Shown: positions 34,845-44,724 of the stretch, in pieces
Position numbering within the stretch: the stretch's first letter is position 1
How the letters are laid out: every line of letters begins with the position of its first letter
Source: JAFGRU01 sp963665915
GTDB taxonomy: Bacteria > Desulfobacterota > Desulfuromonadia > Desulfuromonadales > JAAYDE01
DNA length: 64,000 nt
Direction of reading: 5' to 3'
Assembly: GCA_963665915.2 (NCBI GenBank)
Contig: CAXXSG010000001.1
Coordinates: forward strand, 62,001 to 126,000
The notes under the pieces: model-generated
Database searches by the model: none
The model's input: the letters and a program-made list of their open reading frames with translations, nothing else
What the model was told of the DNA's origin: nothing
Made by a program: the position numbers and the translations under genes

Positions 34845-36193
34845 TAGCCTTCCTTTTCTATCATTGTTAATAAGGTTCTTAGATTCTCACCGTGATCTAT
34901 CTTGGCGTTGCAAACATATGTGCACAGAGACAGATCTTCTTCATCCAGTTCCAGGCAGCCCAAAGCTTCAGCCTCTTCAATATCCTTGGCGATCAAAGCG
35001 CGCAACAAATAGGTTGGAAGGATATCGAGCGGCATGACCTTTTCGTAACTTCCAACCGGGACGATAGCCCTCTCGCCGCCATTCTGGGAAGTGGTAAATG
35101 GGATTTTTTTACCCGGGGTCAAACTGGAAAGTAGAATATTCTTAACGGAATGAAGATTCCTTCCGGGGTAAAACCAGCCGAAAAATTTCCGTTCCCGCCC
35201 TTCCAGAAGAACGGAAACCTGTTGGTGGAATTTTCCCAGATAGCCATAGGTATTTTCCGCAGTACGACCGGAGAGCACCGAGCCGGAGATGATTCTGTTT
35301 GCCCCTTCATTCAACTCTCCGGCTAACAACTCATCCAGGCAGGCACCGATTCTGGTTTTAATCAGGCGCGGCTTTTTCGCCGAAGGACCGGCGAGGGAAA
35401 CGATCCGTTCCATATCAAGTTTTCCGCTGGTAAACAATTTCCCGATGGCCACCACATCCTGCAGGCCTATATACCATACGCTTTTATGCTCACTTACAGG
35501 GTCCAGGAAATGAATATGCGTCCCGGCATTTCCAGCCGGATGCGGACCTGCGAATTCCTTTTCGACGACTTTTTTCAACCCGGCAGCGGAAATACTGCTA
35601 CCTTTATCCTTACATAAATACAATTGGCCTTCAGTAAGACCTGAAATGACGCTCAAACCGTTCTTGAAATCCTCCTCCCTGCCCGACAAAACTATTTCCA
35701 TATCGGGAGCCAGAGGGTTGCTGTCCATGGCGGTAATGAAAATGGAGTTCGGCTCTGAGCCCGGCGCAGGGACTCTGCTGAAAGGCCGTGTCCTGAAAGA
35801 AGACCAGAGGCCGGAATCTATAAGCTGCTGTTGAATGATCTCTTTTTCCAGTGCCCCTAATTTTTCCGCGGAATAGGACTCAAAACCGACCTCCGCCTCA
35901 CCCGCCAACTGAATAACGATCGACTCAAAATGGCGTCTGGCGCCTCGGTTGATTTCAATTACCGTACCTGAACCGGGTGATGTATATTTTATTCCGGGCG
36001 TTTTCTTGTCCGTAAAAAGGACCTGGCCAAGTTGGACCTCATCCCCCACCTGCACCTCCATGGTGGGTTTCATTCCAACATAGTCATCCCCGATAAGGGC
36101 GACCCTGGTCACCGGCTTGCCTTCACTGACAACCTGTTCGGGCTCACCATTGATTGGAAGCCGCAACCCCTTTTTAATTGTTATCAGTCCCAT
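34844..36193 (-). CDS. nqrA: Na+-translocating NADH:quinone reductase subunit A
   Basis: NqrA is the soluble subunit that contacts NqrB. The 449-residue protein shows the family start ITIKKGLRLPINGEPEQ, the barrel-sandwich-like VGDEVQLGQVLF region and the C-terminal SLCTYVCNAKIDHG. ATG 36193 has an AAAGGG ribosome site. It is the first gene of the nqrABCDEF operon. Confidence 0.95.
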   Translation of the reverse strand: MGLITIKKGLRLPINGEPEQVVSEGKPVTRVALIGDDYVGMKPTMEVQVGDEVQLGQVLFTDKKTPGIKYTSPGSGTVIEINRGARRHFESIVIQLAGEAEVGFESYSAEKLGALEKEIIQQQLIDSGLWSSFRTRPFSRVPAPGSEPNSIFITAMDSNPLAPDMEIVLSGREEDFKNGLSVISGLTEGQLYLCKDKGSSISAAGLKKVVEKEFAGPHPAGNAGTHIHFLDPVSEHKSVWYIGLQDVVAIGKLFTSGKLDMERIVSLAGPSAKKPRLIKTRIGACLDELLAGELNEGANRIISGSVLSGRTAENTYGYLGKFHQQVSVLLEGRERKFFGWFYPGRNLHSVKNILLSSLTPGKKIPFTTSQNGGERAIVPVGSYEKVMPLDILPTYLLRALIAKDIEEAEALGCLELDEEDLSLCTYVCNAKIDHGENLRTLLTMIEKEG

Positions 36194-37029
36194 AATTTCC
36201 CTTTATTGTACGTAAGAAAATTTTCTTTCGGATCCTGAAAACCGGCCCTGACCTTGGAGTTTTTCTGAAATGGCCTTTCAACCGTGATTTCGGGCAGGAT
36301 CAGATCTTCTTCTCATCAACTTTGGAATAAACGGTTTTTTTTATCGGAGTTTAACACACAGAAAAACAGGTTCGCGACAGGCACAGGAAGAAAAACCTTC
36401 CGCATTTACAGAAAAAACCCTGAGGAATCAATCCCCAAGGGTTTTATTGCCGTTCGTCCGAAGAATCCTTGTATCAACCCGAATACTCATTGCTGTTAAA
36501 TTCCCTAGGCTATCCCATCGGAACTTGATGCGATGAGGGGGAAACAAGTACAACGTAGCTCCCTCGAAATATTTTTTCCAGTAGCACTCAGCCAGGTTGC
36601 CAAGCACCAAAAACCTCATCCCTTTTTCACAACCGAACTTCCAGAACCGAGGCTTCGTGCCCGAGAACCTTCTACCGGGAGACCCTTTTCAGCCGCAGGA
36701 GGTAAATCAGCGGCGATCCGGAGCTTTTTCTCAATTTTATAACAGCGTTTTAAATTTACAATGGCACTGAGGGTCAAGTCAACACAAATTAAGCTGGCAA
36801 GAGCATTTCAAATTCTTGCTTGCAAATAAAGTCGGCCAAAAAAAACATATCATTTCATTCTTCAGGCCCTGTTTTATAAAGATTTTTTGTAAAATTCCAA
36901 ATTTAACCGCATAAAATCTGTAGCAAAAACGCAAAGAGCCTCACTGATAAAACAGCGAGGCTCTTTTTCCAAACGGACACCCCCCAATATGTTGGGCCAG
37001 GACAAGCTTTTGCCAGGCCGGGGTCACAA
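36194..37029. other. Long intergenic region upstream of nqrA
   Basis: This stretch of 836 bp should hold the nqr promoter. It contains two stem-loops: AAACCCTGAGG...CCCAAGGGTTT at 36414-36446, with a T-run on the minus strand, and GAGCCTC...GAGGCTC at 36939-36965, with T-runs mainly on the plus strand. A 63-codon frame lies between them and ends at the first hairpin. No riboswitch class can be assigned with confidence. Confidence 0.5.
36428..36619 (-). CDS. Possible small protein ahead of a terminator
   Basis: The 63-codon frame starts at an ATG preceded by AAAAAGGG and ends exactly at a hairpin followed by Ts on the same strand, which is the layout of a short transcription unit. The product begins MRFLVLGNLAE and has no family I recognise. 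It may also be a chance frame in the nqr leader. Confidence 0.3.
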   Translation of the reverse strand: MRFLVLGNLAECYWKKYFEGATLYLFPPHRIKFRWDSLGNLTAMSIRVDTRILRTNGNKTLGD

Positions 37030-37608
37030 CTATTTTTTCAGGCGAGTAAATTTAGACCCTTTGAGGGACAGGTCGGCAATCAAGCCTTTTGCATCAAAAA
37101 CAAAACCGACAATCGGGTCCTGCCCCGTGTAGGTACTCAGTCCTTTACCGGCACCAATATCAATCAACGCCACATTTCCATCCACACCGGCTTCCCATCC
37201 CTGACCGGCTCGAAAACTCTGCAGGGCATCCTTTGTCATGAACATGATAATGATATCTTTGGATTGTCCCCCGATTTGCAGACCGAAGGACCCGGCAGCC
37301 ATATTATAATAAGCCACGGTGCCCCCTGCAACGCGAAGGGCACCCTCGCCGTATTCCCCGCCGATGATAAAAGCACCCTTGATGACCCCGGGCAGAACCA
37401 GAATTCCTTTGGCCTCTCGGGCAAACTCCTCGGCGCCCTTGACCTGTTTGTGAAATTTTTCTAGAGCCACATCAACACTGACATCGATCTCCTTTGCCGT
37501 TTTTGCATAGCCGTTCCCGGGCAGAATACCAACCAAGGCAACGGAAAGAGATACCAAAAAAGCAAAACAGACAATTTTGCTACACGAATTTGCTATCCGG
37601 GCTTGCAT
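37030..37608 (-). CDS. Secreted Ysc84/SYLF-domain protein
   Basis: The 192-residue protein has a signal peptide ending near GNGYAKT and a single SYLF (Ysc84) domain, seen in EFAREAKGILVLPGVIKGAF, GAFIIGGEYGEGALR and the closing SLKGSKFTRL. SYLF domains bind phosphoinositides in eukaryotes; the bacterial versions are exported proteins of unclear role. It appears to be a single-gene unit. Confidence 0.85.
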   Translation of the reverse strand: MQARIANSCSKIVCFAFLVSLSVALVGILPGNGYAKTAKEIDVSVDVALEKFHKQVKGAEEFAREAKGILVLPGVIKGAFIIGGEYGEGALRVAGGTVAYYNMAAGSFGLQIGGQSKDIIIMFMTKDALQSFRAGQGWEAGVDGNVALIDIGAGKGLSTYTGQDPIVGFVFDAKGLIADLSLKGSKFTRLKK

Positions 37609-37828
37609 GGCAAAATCCTTTCTAATTCAAGATAATTGTTAGTATTTTTTGTAATTTTAAAATTTGGGCATTCAGTTGGTGTTACAAACCTTATCCGAAC
37701 TGCCTGCACCAAAAACTGTTTCAATACTAACAGGGAAGTCGATTATTACAACAGGGATGGGAGCGTATTGACGAACTTTGCACATCTTTGTGCTTTTCGA
37801 GAAAAGAGAAGAATTTCTAAATGGAAAG

Positions 37829-37862
37829 GGGTGAATACCGGTCATCCCGGAGTATTCACCCC
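37829..37862 (-). terminator. Stem-loop downstream of the ClC gene
   Basis: GGGGTGAATAC pairs perfectly with GTATTCACCCC around a 12-base loop, followed on the minus strand by TTTCCATTT. It lies about 40 bp past the end of the leftward channel gene. The T-run is weak. Confidence 0.55.
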
Positions 37863-37901
37863 ATCACATAAAAAATGAAAAACATGAAAAAATGAAAAAG
37901 G

Positions 37902-40286
37902 CTATTTATCCGACTCAACCGCTTTCCGCCAGCGTGAAGTACCCAGGTATTCGGTCCCCGCGGTGCGGTTCAAAATTTGATACTTCAGCAGGCGTTGAAC
38001 CTCCTGGCGATCAAGGAGCCCGACCAGCATTTGGTCGTCATCCACAACCGGCAGATAGCGAACCCCTTCTTGTTCAAAGTGGCGCAGAGTTTCGGCAAGG
38101 CTCAGATCAGGCGCCACCACAGGATGGCTAAGATCGGCTACATCTCCGGCGATAACAAATTTATCCACATCCTCCTCCAAGAGCAGGGACTTCATCTGCT
38201 CGAAAGCGATGCTCCCGCGGTAGCCGCCGTCCCGTCCCTGAACCGGGAAAAACATGTGGTCGCTTTCCTTGAACTTTTTTAAAATGCCAGATACTGGGGT
38301 GCCCTCATCGATCACATCCAACTCCTGGGTCATAGCCTCTGAAACCGGGAAAGGCGCCAGCAGGTCGGCTTCAGTCTCGCCCAAAGCATTGAAGCCTCCA
38401 CTCACCTTGCCGCCGGGATAGGGCTCCTGGCTCTCATAGATTTTGAAAGGTCCGGAAAGACCGTAACCTATGGCACTACCCAGGAAGATGGGCACAATAA
38501 GGGTAAAATTACGGGTTGCCTCCATAAGCAGAATCGGCAGCGAGAACGGCACCTTCCCGACAGCGGAGAAGAGGGCCGCCATGCCGATTACCGCGTACAC
38601 ACCAATGGGCGTGCCGATGGAGAACATGGATTCAAATATCAAACCAAGGAAACCACCCAGCATGCAACCGACGTAGAGACTCGGCGCAAGAACCCCCCCG
38701 CTGCCACCGGCAGCCACGGTAAAGGCGGTACCGATGATCTTGCCGAAACAGAGAATCAACAGAAACCAGAGGCCATAATGGCCATCAATGGCATCCTGCA
38801 TGGCATCGTAGCCCAACCCCCAGAGCTGCATGCCGATCGTGGCGATGAGAACGCCGTGGAGCAGACCGCCGATTCCCGGCTTGACCCAGTCAGGCAGCTT
38901 GGAAGCACGGGCAATATGGAAAACCTTGTAGAAGAACCGCACATAAAACCAGCCCACGGCAGCACTACCCACCCCGGCGAAGACCGCAAAAAGCAGATTG
39001 TAAATTCCGAACTGCCAGATCGAGTCCATGCGGTAGAGGGGCTCGAAACCATAAACGGAGGAGAAAACCAAAAAAGAAATGCATGAGGAAAGCAGGGCGG
39101 GAAGGATGCTTTTGGCTTCCATGCCATGCTCGTAGAGAACCTCGCAGACGAAAAGTGCCGCCCCGACCGGCGCCCTGAAAATAGCCGACAGGCCGGCGGC
39201 AGCCCCGCAGATAGCCAGCAAACGGAAATCACGCCGGCCCAGCTTTACGCCCAGAAGTTTATCGAGGCGGAGGAATTGCATAAAACGGGCGGCAATGGCA
39301 CCGAGACCGGACCCGATATAAGCGGTGGGACATTCACGACCGCAACTCCCCCCCGATCCGATGGTGATGGAAGCAGCGATAATCAGCAGGAAGGGGACTT
39401 TCGGCTTGACCGCCCCGTCATGCTGAACACACTCCACATAACCGTCGGTAGCGCAGGGAATATCGAAGGATAGACCTCCATATTGCTTGATAAGCCCGCA
39501 AAGAACCCCCCCGAGGGCCGGCACCAGGGCAATCATCCAGGGATAGGGCATGGCATCGGCCAGGCTTTCAAAGCTGAGACCACTCATGTCCATGGTCCAG
39601 TTGAACAGGATCGCCCCCAGGCCACCGACCACCCCCGAAGTGACAGTGAGGAGCAGCAATTTTTTCCACAGGGTCGAAGAAACCCGCAGCTGACCAAGGA
39701 AAAATGTCGTGTCCTGGATTATCGCACTGAATATGTGACTGAACCAGGCCGCTACTTTGGAATTGAACGTTCCACCCTTGCCACCCTCAGCTTGGGACGG
39801 CTGGCCGAGATCGGAAAAGACCTGTTCCAGTTCCTGGGCCAGGCCTTTACGATGCATGAGGATATCGACCATCTGCTCGGCCGTTTCGGCTTGCTCAAGG
39901 ACCTTGCGTAAAGAGGGGTCCTCCAGGACCGCCCGCAGCCGACCCAACAACCGGAAAGTCAATCTTCCCTTGCTGAGAACCATAAAAACATGCTTGACGG
40001 GTTCACCCTCAGGATCGTCGGAAGGGATACCCTTATGCGAACGGCCGATCAGGATCATCGGCCGGCGGATTTCGCTGGTCTGCGCATGAGGCAATGCCAT
40101 GCCATTGCCGATAGCCGTACTGCGCATCTTTTCCCGGGACAGCACACTGCTAATCAACTCATCGGTATTGATATCCGGGGCCTTGCCGGTAACGGCCTGA
40201 AGAATTTCAACAATGGCATCTTCAAGCGTCTTTGCCTTCAGGTCGGAAACCACATGATCAGCGCGCAAGAAACGTGTATAAGGCAT
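37902..40286 (-). CDS. ClC-type chloride channel fused to a PTS EIIA-like domain and CBS domains
   Basis: The 794-residue protein has three parts. Residues 1-155 resemble a PTS EIIA(Ntr)/fructose domain, with the phosphorylatable His in GMALPHAQT. Residues about 190-610 are a ClC channel/antiporter, with GSGGSCGRECPTA (gating Glu present), GAAAGLSAIFRAPVGA and AAGGSGGVLAPSLYVG. The C-terminal 150 residues form a CBS pair (SEAMTQELDVIDEGTPVSGI, RYLPVVDDDQMLVGLLDR). ClC-CBS is common; the N-terminal EIIA suggests control by phosphorelay or metabolite state, which is inference. Confidence 0.88.
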   Translation of the reverse strand: MPYTRFLRADHVVSDLKAKTLEDAIVEILQAVTGKAPDINTDELISSVLSREKMRSTAIGNGMALPHAQTSEIRRPMILIGRSHKGIPSDDPEGEPVKHVFMVLSKGRLTFRLLGRLRAVLEDPSLRKVLEQAETAEQMVDILMHRKGLAQELEQVFSDLGQPSQAEGGKGGTFNSKVAAWFSHIFSAIIQDTTFFLGQLRVSSTLWKKLLLLTVTSGVVGGLGAILFNWTMDMSGLSFESLADAMPYPWMIALVPALGGVLCGLIKQYGGLSFDIPCATDGYVECVQHDGAVKPKVPFLLIIAASITIGSGGSCGRECPTAYIGSGLGAIAARFMQFLRLDKLLGVKLGRRDFRLLAICGAAAGLSAIFRAPVGAALFVCEVLYEHGMEAKSILPALLSSCISFLVFSSVYGFEPLYRMDSIWQFGIYNLLFAVFAGVGSAAVGWFYVRFFYKVFHIARASKLPDWVKPGIGGLLHGVLIATIGMQLWGLGYDAMQDAIDGHYGLWFLLILCFGKIIGTAFTVAAGGSGGVLAPSLYVGCMLGGFLGLIFESMFSIGTPIGVYAVIGMAALFSAVGKVPFSLPILLMEATRNFTLIVPIFLGSAIGYGLSGPFKIYESQEPYPGGKVSGGFNALGETEADLLAPFPVSEAMTQELDVIDEGTPVSGILKKFKESDHMFFPVQGRDGGYRGSIAFEQMKSLLLEEDVDKFVIAGDVADLSHPVVAPDLSLAETLRHFEQEGVRYLPVVDDDQMLVGLLDRQEVQRLLKYQILNRTAGTEYLGTSRWRKAVESDK

Positions 40287-40466
40287 AAGAAAAATCTTCT
40301 TTCAAAAAACTCGTGCAGCGAGCAAAAATGGTAAAAAAATAGGCGTACAGGAAGCAGCCTCCGGATGACAGCCGTCAATCCCTCGCGCCAGTGGTTGACC
40401 TTTTCAGACCAGTGACACTGTATACAACACTCGTGCCCTTAACGTCAAGGGCAAGGACTTTCTTCA

Positions 40467-41660
40467 TCAGTAGATCTTCATCAGACCCGGATTATCCCCA
40501 GTAATACACTCACCACCGTCGGGGGTCACCAGGAAGGTGTTCTCGATTCCAACCATGCCGATATTTTTCATGCCTTTTTTAGGCTCCAAGGCAAATGCCA
40601 TCCCCTCTTCCAGCGGAATATCGAAACCGCCGGCAATAACCGGAATCTCGTCTATGACCAAGCCTATTCCGTGGCCCAGAAACTTCGCCTGACGCTCGCC
40701 GAAACCCATGAAATTCTCTAAAAAGGCCGGGTCGAGACTTTCCATGGTTGAGGTAAATATTTCTGAGGGAATAGCTCCGGGCTTTAACTGGCGAGCCACG
40801 CTGTTTTGAACATCAACGCATTTCTGATGCTCGATGATGGCCTCTTCGGGCAAGGATCGGCCAAACATATAGGTCATGGTTTTATCGGTGTGGTAGCCTT
40901 CCAGGCCGCAGCCGATATCGACAAAGACCAGGTCACCTTTTCTGAGCTTCCGCTCCCGGCTGCCGAGGAGCGGCACGGCCGAGCATAACCCGTAGTTTCC
41001 ACCCGGTCCGTTGAAGTAAGTCGGATAAATCGAACTTTCACCAAAACCGATTTGCCCGAGGAGTATTTCCGTCTGGAACATGGCAAAACGGGCTAAACCA
41101 TGGTGCCCTTCCTCTACCATGACCGCATACAATTTACTCGCGAACTCGGCTTCGGACATCCCCTCTTTGAGCATGGACGGCACACGTTCCTCGAGAATAC
41201 GCTGATGAATTTTCCCAGACTCCCGCATCAGGGCCAGCTCAAATTCACTTTTAACGGCACGCAGCATCGACAGCTGAAAATCAGCCGCCTCAATCTTGCT
41301 GAAAGGAAAATATTTCTGAAACCGCTGGCAAAGCCCCAAAGGTACAACATCCGTTTCGAGATAAACCGTCTCAGGCACTTTTCCCATTCCAGCCGCCGCA
41401 TCGCGATAGCTTTTCATCGGCTGGATCTGCGGAAAGTGCGACTCATCCATAGCGCGCTCCAAGCTCTGTCGCACCCAGAATACCGCTTCAGTATCGCGAG
41501 GGATAAGCAGCACTCCGTCTTGCATGGTCCCGGTGAAGTAATACTGGTTAATTTTTCCGAAAATAGCCGTCATTTCCCAGCCAGGGCACTCCAAATCCAT
41601 TTTGGCCCTGAACCGGTCCATACGCGCCTGAATCTCAGTTAAAGGAACATATTTTTTCAT
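40467..41660 (-). CDS. M24-family metallopeptidase (Xaa-Pro aminopeptidase-like)
   Basis: The 397-residue protein has a creatinase-like N-terminal domain and a pita-bread catalytic domain. Metal ligands can be read: the two Asp in VDIGCGLEGYHTDKTM, the His in FLGHGIGLVIDEIP, and the two Glu in FALEPKKGM and GIENTFLVTPDGG. It probably cleaves an N-terminal residue before proline or acts on a small amide; the substrate cannot be told. Confidence 0.85.
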   Translation of the reverse strand: MKKYVPLTEIQARMDRFRAKMDLECPGWEMTAIFGKINQYYFTGTMQDGVLLIPRDTEAVFWVRQSLERAMDESHFPQIQPMKSYRDAAAGMGKVPETVYLETDVVPLGLCQRFQKYFPFSKIEAADFQLSMLRAVKSEFELALMRESGKIHQRILEERVPSMLKEGMSEAEFASKLYAVMVEEGHHGLARFAMFQTEILLGQIGFGESSIYPTYFNGPGGNYGLCSAVPLLGSRERKLRKGDLVFVDIGCGLEGYHTDKTMTYMFGRSLPEEAIIEHQKCVDVQNSVARQLKPGAIPSEIFTSTMESLDPAFLENFMGFGERQAKFLGHGIGLVIDEIPVIAGGFDIPLEEGMAFALEPKKGMKNIGMVGIENTFLVTPDGGECITGDNPGLMKIY

Positions 41661-41906
41661 GATTATTTATTTCCTTTGAATAGTTTGACTCAAATGGAAG
41701 CAAATTAGAGTTATTCTGGAGGAGCCCCCCTGCCGAATTCAATCAGGAGTTAAACTCGTGCAAACGGATTCAAAAAAGCACTGGAAACTCTTTGCGGAGA
41801 GTTTGTGTTAATGCAGCAGAATATCCCGGAGCCTGCAACAATCACAATTTATTAGATGTTATTCTCAAAAACAAGACAAAACCTGATTGAACAGCTCGAT
41901 AAAAAA

Positions 41907-41930
41907 GGACCCGCAACATTTCGCGGGTCC
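41907..41930 (-). terminator. Terminator of the Cys-cluster gene
   Basis: GGACCCGC-loop-GCGGGTCC is followed on the minus strand by TTTTTTA, 45 bp past the stop codon at 41976. The rest of the gap between the M24 gene and this point holds no gene. Confidence 0.85.
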
Positions 41931-41975
41931 TGGAATAATAATGTATTACGGCGAAAACACCCGAGCTTTGACCAA

Positions 41976-42263
41976 TCAGGAGTCCTCCCAGAAAACCCTG
42001 TGGACTCGATTTTTACTGACACTGAATACCGGTTTATCGCCATTGTTGTATGGGCAGTTTTCATAGTCGAACCGGTCCTTGCACCTTAATCCGCACACGG
42101 TGTTGCCGCTCAGACGGGTACCGATCCTGCTTTCATAAATACTGCAGTAAGTCGTCTCATCCTCGTTGAACACCAGGTGCCTGCAGGGCTCCGTGCTGAT
42201 TTTCCCCTCGGCATCCGGCATGAAACAACACTGTCCACACCTCAAGCATTTGTCCACTTCCAT
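41976..42263 (-). CDS. Small Cys-cluster protein (YkgJ-like)
   Basis: The 95-residue protein has CLRCGQCCF at the N-terminus and further cysteines in PCRHLVF, YCSIYESR, VCGLRCKD and ENCPYNN, eight or more in all. This spacing is that of the zinc/iron-chelating cluster family typified by YkgJ. The function is unknown. It ends in its own terminator. Confidence 0.75.
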   Translation of the reverse strand: MEVDKCLRCGQCCFMPDAEGKISTEPCRHLVFNEDETTYCSIYESRIGTRLSGNTVCGLRCKDRFDYENCPYNNGDKPVFSVSKNRVHRVFWEDS

Positions 42264-42435
42264 AGTTCCATAACCTTAAAAGGATTTATTGGCGATTATC
42301 AGTTGGTCAACAGCCCAGGGTGGGGTAGAATGTTTTTTTTCTTCTGTTCACCCCTCAAGCCGAAGTTCGATCAGTTTATTAAACAGCCGATCCCGGCGTC
42401 AAGGAAAAGCAGTACCTGAAAAATGACCAGTCAGA

Positions 42436-43101
42436 CTATGAAGACTTTTGCTTGAGAAGCTCGGGCTTCGCCGGCCGCCTTTTTTTCCAGGACATCCTTT
42501 TCATCAGAGGGGAAAGCCCCATCCCCGCCAAAAAACGTCCTTTTCGCGTTTGCCTCTTAAAACGTTTTACCATTCCGGCGTCTTCGCCTTCTGCCAAAAA
42601 CGCCTCCCAATCGGGAACCAGTTTCAATAGCGGCCTGACCGTCACGAGAGCATCGTCTGCACCTGCAAGATGCGCCCGCGTACTGCTCCAGCGGTAATCA
42701 GCAGCCGTTTTAGCTAGGTTGGACCGTACAGGTTCCAGCTCGATGTAACGAACGGCCGACGACAGATGATCTTTTTTCAGCGGAAAAGTCCATAACTGCT
42801 CCTGCCATAACCGCTTGCACGATCCTCTGCGAAAATCAATTCTCCGTTTGTAAAGACGATGGGTTTTGGTGATGACTCCACGCAAACCACCGGGTCTGCT
42901 CGGGACCAATATGAGATGGACGCGGTTCGGCAACAGACAGTATCCCAGCACCTGGGTGGAGACACCTTGACAGGACTGAGCCAGAATATCCAAGTAGGCC
43001 TGGTAGTCGACTTCTTCATAAAATATTTGCTGTCGCCGGCCCCCCCGCTGAATAACATGAAAAGGAACGTTCTCAGCAACAACTCGCATGTTCACTGCCA
43101 T
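42436..43101 (-). CDS. RAYT-like transposase with altered HUH motif
   Basis: The 221-residue protein matches REP-associated tyrosine transposases: NVPFHVIQRGGRRQQIFYEE at the start, AVRYIELEPVRSNL in the tyrosine region and DYRWSSTRAHLAG. The metal-binding HUH motif, normally PNHVHLI, reads PNRVHLI, so the first His is lost and catalysis is doubtful. It may be decayed or have another role. No inverted ends are obvious nearby. Confidence 0.8.
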   Translation of the reverse strand: MAVNMRVVAENVPFHVIQRGGRRQQIFYEEVDYQAYLDILAQSCQGVSTQVLGYCLLPNRVHLILVPSRPGGLRGVITKTHRLYKRRIDFRRGSCKRLWQEQLWTFPLKKDHLSSAVRYIELEPVRSNLAKTAADYRWSSTRAHLAGADDALVTVRPLLKLVPDWEAFLAEGEDAGMVKRFKRQTRKGRFLAGMGLSPLMKRMSWKKRRPAKPELLKQKSS

Positions 43102-43320
43102 GGGAAATGTGCTTTCCTGAAAATTCTCAAAAAAATAACGCTAGTAACTCTTCACAACTGTTATCTATAAAAAATACCATGCTAGAGAAGCCCTTCAAGT
43201 ATGGCCAGGCCTTCCGATAAGATCATTATGCTATGGATTTTGCACCGAAAGCGAATATAATGGCAGTCACTGAGCAGTTTGAGGCGCCCTTTGGAATATG
43301 GATCAGGAAACATCGTATAA

Positions 43321-44097
43321 ATGTCGGAAGCATTTCTGGAAACAAAGAGCTGGTTTGACGGCTATGTAGAGAAATATCTCACAGAAGACCCGATCGACAA
43401 CCAGGTGATCCGGCTAAAACAGGATCATACCCACCGCGTCAGCCACAACGCCGCCGTGCTCGGCGATGCACTGGGGCTGAGCACCCATGACAACGCGATA
43501 GCCCGGTTGACCGGCCTGCTCCACGATGTAGGCCGATTCAAACAGTTCACCCTGTACCGTACCTTCAATGATGCCGTTTCCGAAAACCATGCCCGTTTAG
43601 GGCTGCGTGAAATAGGACTTCATCAGGTGCTTGGCAGATGGAACAAAGAAGACCGCCGCCTGATCTGTCAGGCCATTGCCTACCACAATGTAATAAAATT
43701 GCCGGAAAATGCTGATGAGCGATCATTGCTTTTCATGAAGGTGATCCGCGATGCCGACAAGCTTGACGTATACAGAGTACTCATCCAGAACTACCGCGAA
43801 CAAAACCAAGGCACCAGCAGAACGGTACTGCACAGACTTCCTGATACGCCTACCTGCTCGCCGATAATCCTCGAAACTCTGCTGAAAAAAAAGGTTGCCA
43901 AGTTTGAGGATATGAAATCATTAAATGATTTTAAACTCTTGCAGATCGGCTGGGTTTACGATCTGAATTTCACCCCGACCTTTCAGACTCTTCACCGCCT
44001 GCAATATATCCAACAGATAAGTGAACTCCTCCCACGGACAGAGCCGGTGGTTACCGCCGTCGATCAGGCTCTGGAATATGTCGCCTCCCGCATTTGA
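43321..44097 (+). CDS. HD-domain phosphohydrolase
   Basis: The 258-residue protein has an HD metal site: His in DHTHRVSHN, HD in LTGLLHDVGRFKQF, His in SENHARLGLRE and Asp in KVIRDADKLDVYRVL. It lacks the GYP motif of cyclic-di-GMP phosphodiesterases, so it is more likely a nucleotide hydrolase or a general HD protein. It stands alone between the RAYT relative and the IS-disrupted gene. Confidence 0.82.
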   Translation: MSEAFLETKSWFDGYVEKYLTEDPIDNQVIRLKQDHTHRVSHNAAVLGDALGLSTHDNAIARLTGLLHDVGRFKQFTLYRTFNDAVSENHARLGLREIGLHQVLGRWNKEDRRLICQAIAYHNVIKLPENADERSLLFMKVIRDADKLDVYRVLIQNYREQNQGTSRTVLHRLPDTPTCSPIILETLLKKKVAKFEDMKSLNDFKLLQIGWVYDLNFTPTFQTLHRLQYIQQISELLPRTEPVVTAVDQALEYVASRI

Positions 44098-44724
44098 AAG
44101 ATTCCCGCACCTCCGCTCAACGTATCAATCCATTCCTGAAACTGCCTGATACTCTTTCGGCCAACACTTGTGTTGGATATCTGACAACATGGCGTGAAAA
44201 CCGAAACCGCTGCTTTTCAACAGCCGGCTATATATTTCTGCTATCGTACGCCCAGTTCAGCATTACCTGTCTTTGTTTGGGCCGACAGGTTGAAAAGTGG
44301 TCCGTCACCTTTCAAAGAAATGAGCAAGATCTGATTTTTAATTTGCGGGGTGTTTTGTCACTGACGAGCGTGGCACTTGGCATTATTCCTTGTGGGAGTT
44401 TACTGCATCTGCATACTCCGGGTAAAGCTTTTGGGTACAGTCAGGACAAATGCTATGGCTGAATTCAGCCTCTGAATGATCACTGATGTAGCCTTCAATC
44501 TGCTTCCAGTAGCCTTGGTCATCCCGGATGCTTTTACATGAAGCACAAATAGGGAGCAAACCACTCAATACTTTTAGTTCATCCATGGCCGTCTGAAGTT
44601 TGTGCAAAGTTCCCCGGAGATTTTCACGAGAGCCCAGAAGGTCCAGCTCCAAACGCTGACTGTTCATCATCAGCAGGGTGATACCCAGGCCCATTTCAAA
44701 GATTACAAACAGAAAAAAATATAA

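Noticed and set aside
36600..36740. Possible c-di-GMP-type riboswitch (GCACGAAGCCTCGG)
   Set aside because: Only a few bases resemble the motif and the required flanking helices could not be drawn.
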